The notes under the pieces were generated by a model. That model ran no database searches. It was given only the letters and a program-made list of their open reading frames with translations, and was not told the origin of the DNA. Made by a program: the position numbers and the translations under genes. From CAVWCW01 sp963753615 (GTDB taxonomy: Bacteria; Pseudomonadota; Gammaproteobacteria; Chromatiales; Chromatiaceae), in the NCBI GenBank assembly GCA_963753615.1, contig CAVWCW010000014.1, positions 124,001 through 188,000 on the forward strand: a stretch of DNA of 64,000 nt, read 5' to 3'. Position 1 is the first letter of the stretch. Each line of letters opens with the position of its first letter. Positions 62,983-64,000 of this stretch are shown piece by piece.

Positions 62983-64000
62983 GTGCATAAGAGCGCAGGG
63001 GTGGTGGCGGCCGGCCATCCGGTGACGGCCCAGGCGGCGGCGACGATTCTAGAAGCCGGCGGCAACGCTTTCGATGCCGCCGTCGCGGCCCTGCTCGCGA
63101 GCTGCGTTGCCGAGCCGGTGCTGGCGTCTCTGGGCGGCGGCGGTTTTCTGCTCGCGCTGCCGGCCGGGGGAGAGCCCGTCGTCTATGACTTCTTTGCCCA
63201 TACCCCGCGACGGCGACGGCCGGAGCCGGAGTTGGACTTTTACCCGATCCTGGCGGACTTCGGCAGCGCCCAGCAGGAGTTTCATATCGGGCTCGGCAGC
63301 GCTGCCACCCCGGGTATGGTCCGGGGGTTGTTCCGTATCCACCGGGATTTGTGCCGACTCCCTCTGCCGGCGATTGCCGCCCCGGCGTTGCAGGCCGCGC
63401 GGGGAGGCATTCGGCTGAACGAATTTCAGCACTACATCTCGAGCATCGTGGCGCCGATCCTGCGCACCTCCACCGAGGCGCTCGCCCTGCACCAAGATCC
63501 CGATCACCCCGAGCGCCTGGCGGCAGCCGGGGAACAGGTGCGCCAACCCCGCATGGCCGACACTCTGGACGCCCTGCTGAAGGAGGGCGAAGACCTTTTC
63601 TACCGCGGCGAGATGGCCCAGTCCCTGGTACGGACCTGCCGCGAGGGGGGCGGCCACTTGCTGATGGCGGACCTCGAACACTACCGGGTGCAGTGCCGCC
63701 CTCCCCTGAGCCTGAGACACGGGAATGCACGGCTGCTTACCAATCCCGCCCCGTCCCAAGGCGGCACCCTGATCGCCATCGCCCTGAAACTGCTGGGCGA
63801 TCAGGCTCTGGCCCGTGACGGCTTCGGCTCCGAGCGCCATTTGCTGCTGTTGGCCCGCAGCATGCGCCTGACCCAATCCCTGCGCAGTGAATCCGGGCGA
63901 GAGGCCGAGGGCGCGGGGCTGCCCAACGAAGCGCTGCTGGAGGCCTACCGGCGATCCCTGCGCGAGCACCCCGGTTCCAGCCGCGGGACCACCCAAATCA
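62983..64000 (+). CDS. ggt: Gamma-glutamyltransferase, 3'-partial
   Basis: GTG start at 62983 with GAGGG upstream; 339 codons to the window end without a stop. N-terminal Ntn-hydrolase features: 'GVVAAGHPVTAQAAATILEAGGNAFDAAVAALLASCVAEP' and 'GGGGFLLALPAGGEPVVYDF', typical of the large subunit. The window ends at 'SSRGTTQI', where the first Thr of the TT pair corresponds to the self-processing catalytic residue. So the small subunit lies outside. There is no signal peptide, so a cytoplasmic enzyme acting on glutathione-like gamma-glutamyl compounds is likely. Confidence 0.9.
   Translation, partial: MHKSAGVVAAGHPVTAQAAATILEAGGNAFDAAVAALLASCVAEPVLASLGGGGFLLALPAGGEPVVYDFFAHTPRRRRPEPELDFYPILADFGSAQQEFHIGLGSAATPGMVRGLFRIHRDLCRLPLPAIAAPALQAARGGIRLNEFQHYISSIVAPILRTSTEALALHQDPDHPERLAAAGEQVRQPRMADTLDALLKEGEDLFYRGEMAQSLVRTCREGGGHLLMADLEHYRVQCRPPLSLRHGNARLLTNPAPSQGGTLIAIALKLLGDQALARDGFGSERHLLLLARSMRLTQSLRSESGREAEGAGLPNEALLEAYRRSLREHPGSSRGTTQI

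Overview
This window is GC-rich (roughly 60-65% by eye) and densely coded on both strands. Its housekeeping set (serB beside a YcgL-family gene, slyX, djlA, dsbA, cobalamin-dependent metH, a DUF5062-like gene, a YqiA-type esterase, SixA, psiE, tandem Slp lipoproteins) is what one expects of a gammaproteobacterium. The c-type cytochromes, persulfide-type ArsR protein and sigma-54 control fit a Chromatiales-like, possibly sulfur-oxidising, environmental lineage. The species cannot be fixed from sequence alone. No rRNA, tRNA, CRISPR array, prophage or complete insertion sequence was seen.

1-7.5 kb: a frame-disrupted metallophosphoesterase, a frame-disrupted ATP/ADP-translocase-like transporter, a dicarboxylate/amino-acid symporter fused to a solute-binding domain, and four small envelope or secreted proteins. 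7.5-10.6 kb: two tandem 55-residue proteins on the minus strand with their own promoter and terminator, a sigma-54-dependent response regulator, a GAGGRCT heptamer array, three CGTTA-type palindromes, a sigma-54 promoter and an ECF sigma factor. This looks like a compact two-step transcription cascade. 10.6-17.4 kb: psiE, glgP, two Slp lipoproteins, a dihaem cytochrome c, a ycgL-like gene and serB. 17.4-22.5 kb, mostly minus: slyX (frame-disrupted), a small membrane protein, an ArsR regulator, a receiver-PAS protein, a hybrid histidine kinase, a peroxiredoxin and a 51-residue membrane peptide behind a palindromic promoter.

22.8-33.1 kb: a PmtA-like methyltransferase, metH, a hexahaem cytochrome with duplicated beta modules and, divergently, a secreted protein with an apparent Cys-His-Asp papain-like triad and two C-terminal repeats. 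33.4-36 kb: a 20-residue-repeat protein, a type I phosphodiesterase and a DUF3047 protein in one run. 36-46 kb: PEBP-like protein, pyruvate kinase, a MITE-like inverted repeat, dsbA, a DUF2784-type protein, SIMPL protein, a second metallophosphoesterase, a CarS-like membrane enzyme, msrA, OsmC, YqiA, SixA and a dienelactone hydrolase. 46-54.9 kb: a decayed quinone oxidoreductase, a Cys-rich secreted protein, a beta-propeller protein next to a very large M1-M28-PDZ peptidase, a cyclic-nucleotide-binding protein, a lytic transglycosylase, a DUF350 protein, DjlA and a CbiM-like membrane protein.

55-64 kb: an aldo/keto reductase, a BASS transporter coupled to a Rieske protein, a 235-bp inverted-repeat element that supplies the stop codon of one gene and the leader of the next, a PfkB kinase, a coiled-coil/FGE-domain membrane protein, a protein with two cyclic-nucleotide domains, a rhodanese domain and a coiled coil, and a gamma-glutamyltransferase cut by the window end. 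The best candidates for undescribed biology are the sigma-54/ECF/55-residue-protein locus, the secreted papain-like repeat protein beside the hexahaem cytochrome, and the cNMP-rhodanese / coiled-coil-FGE pair.
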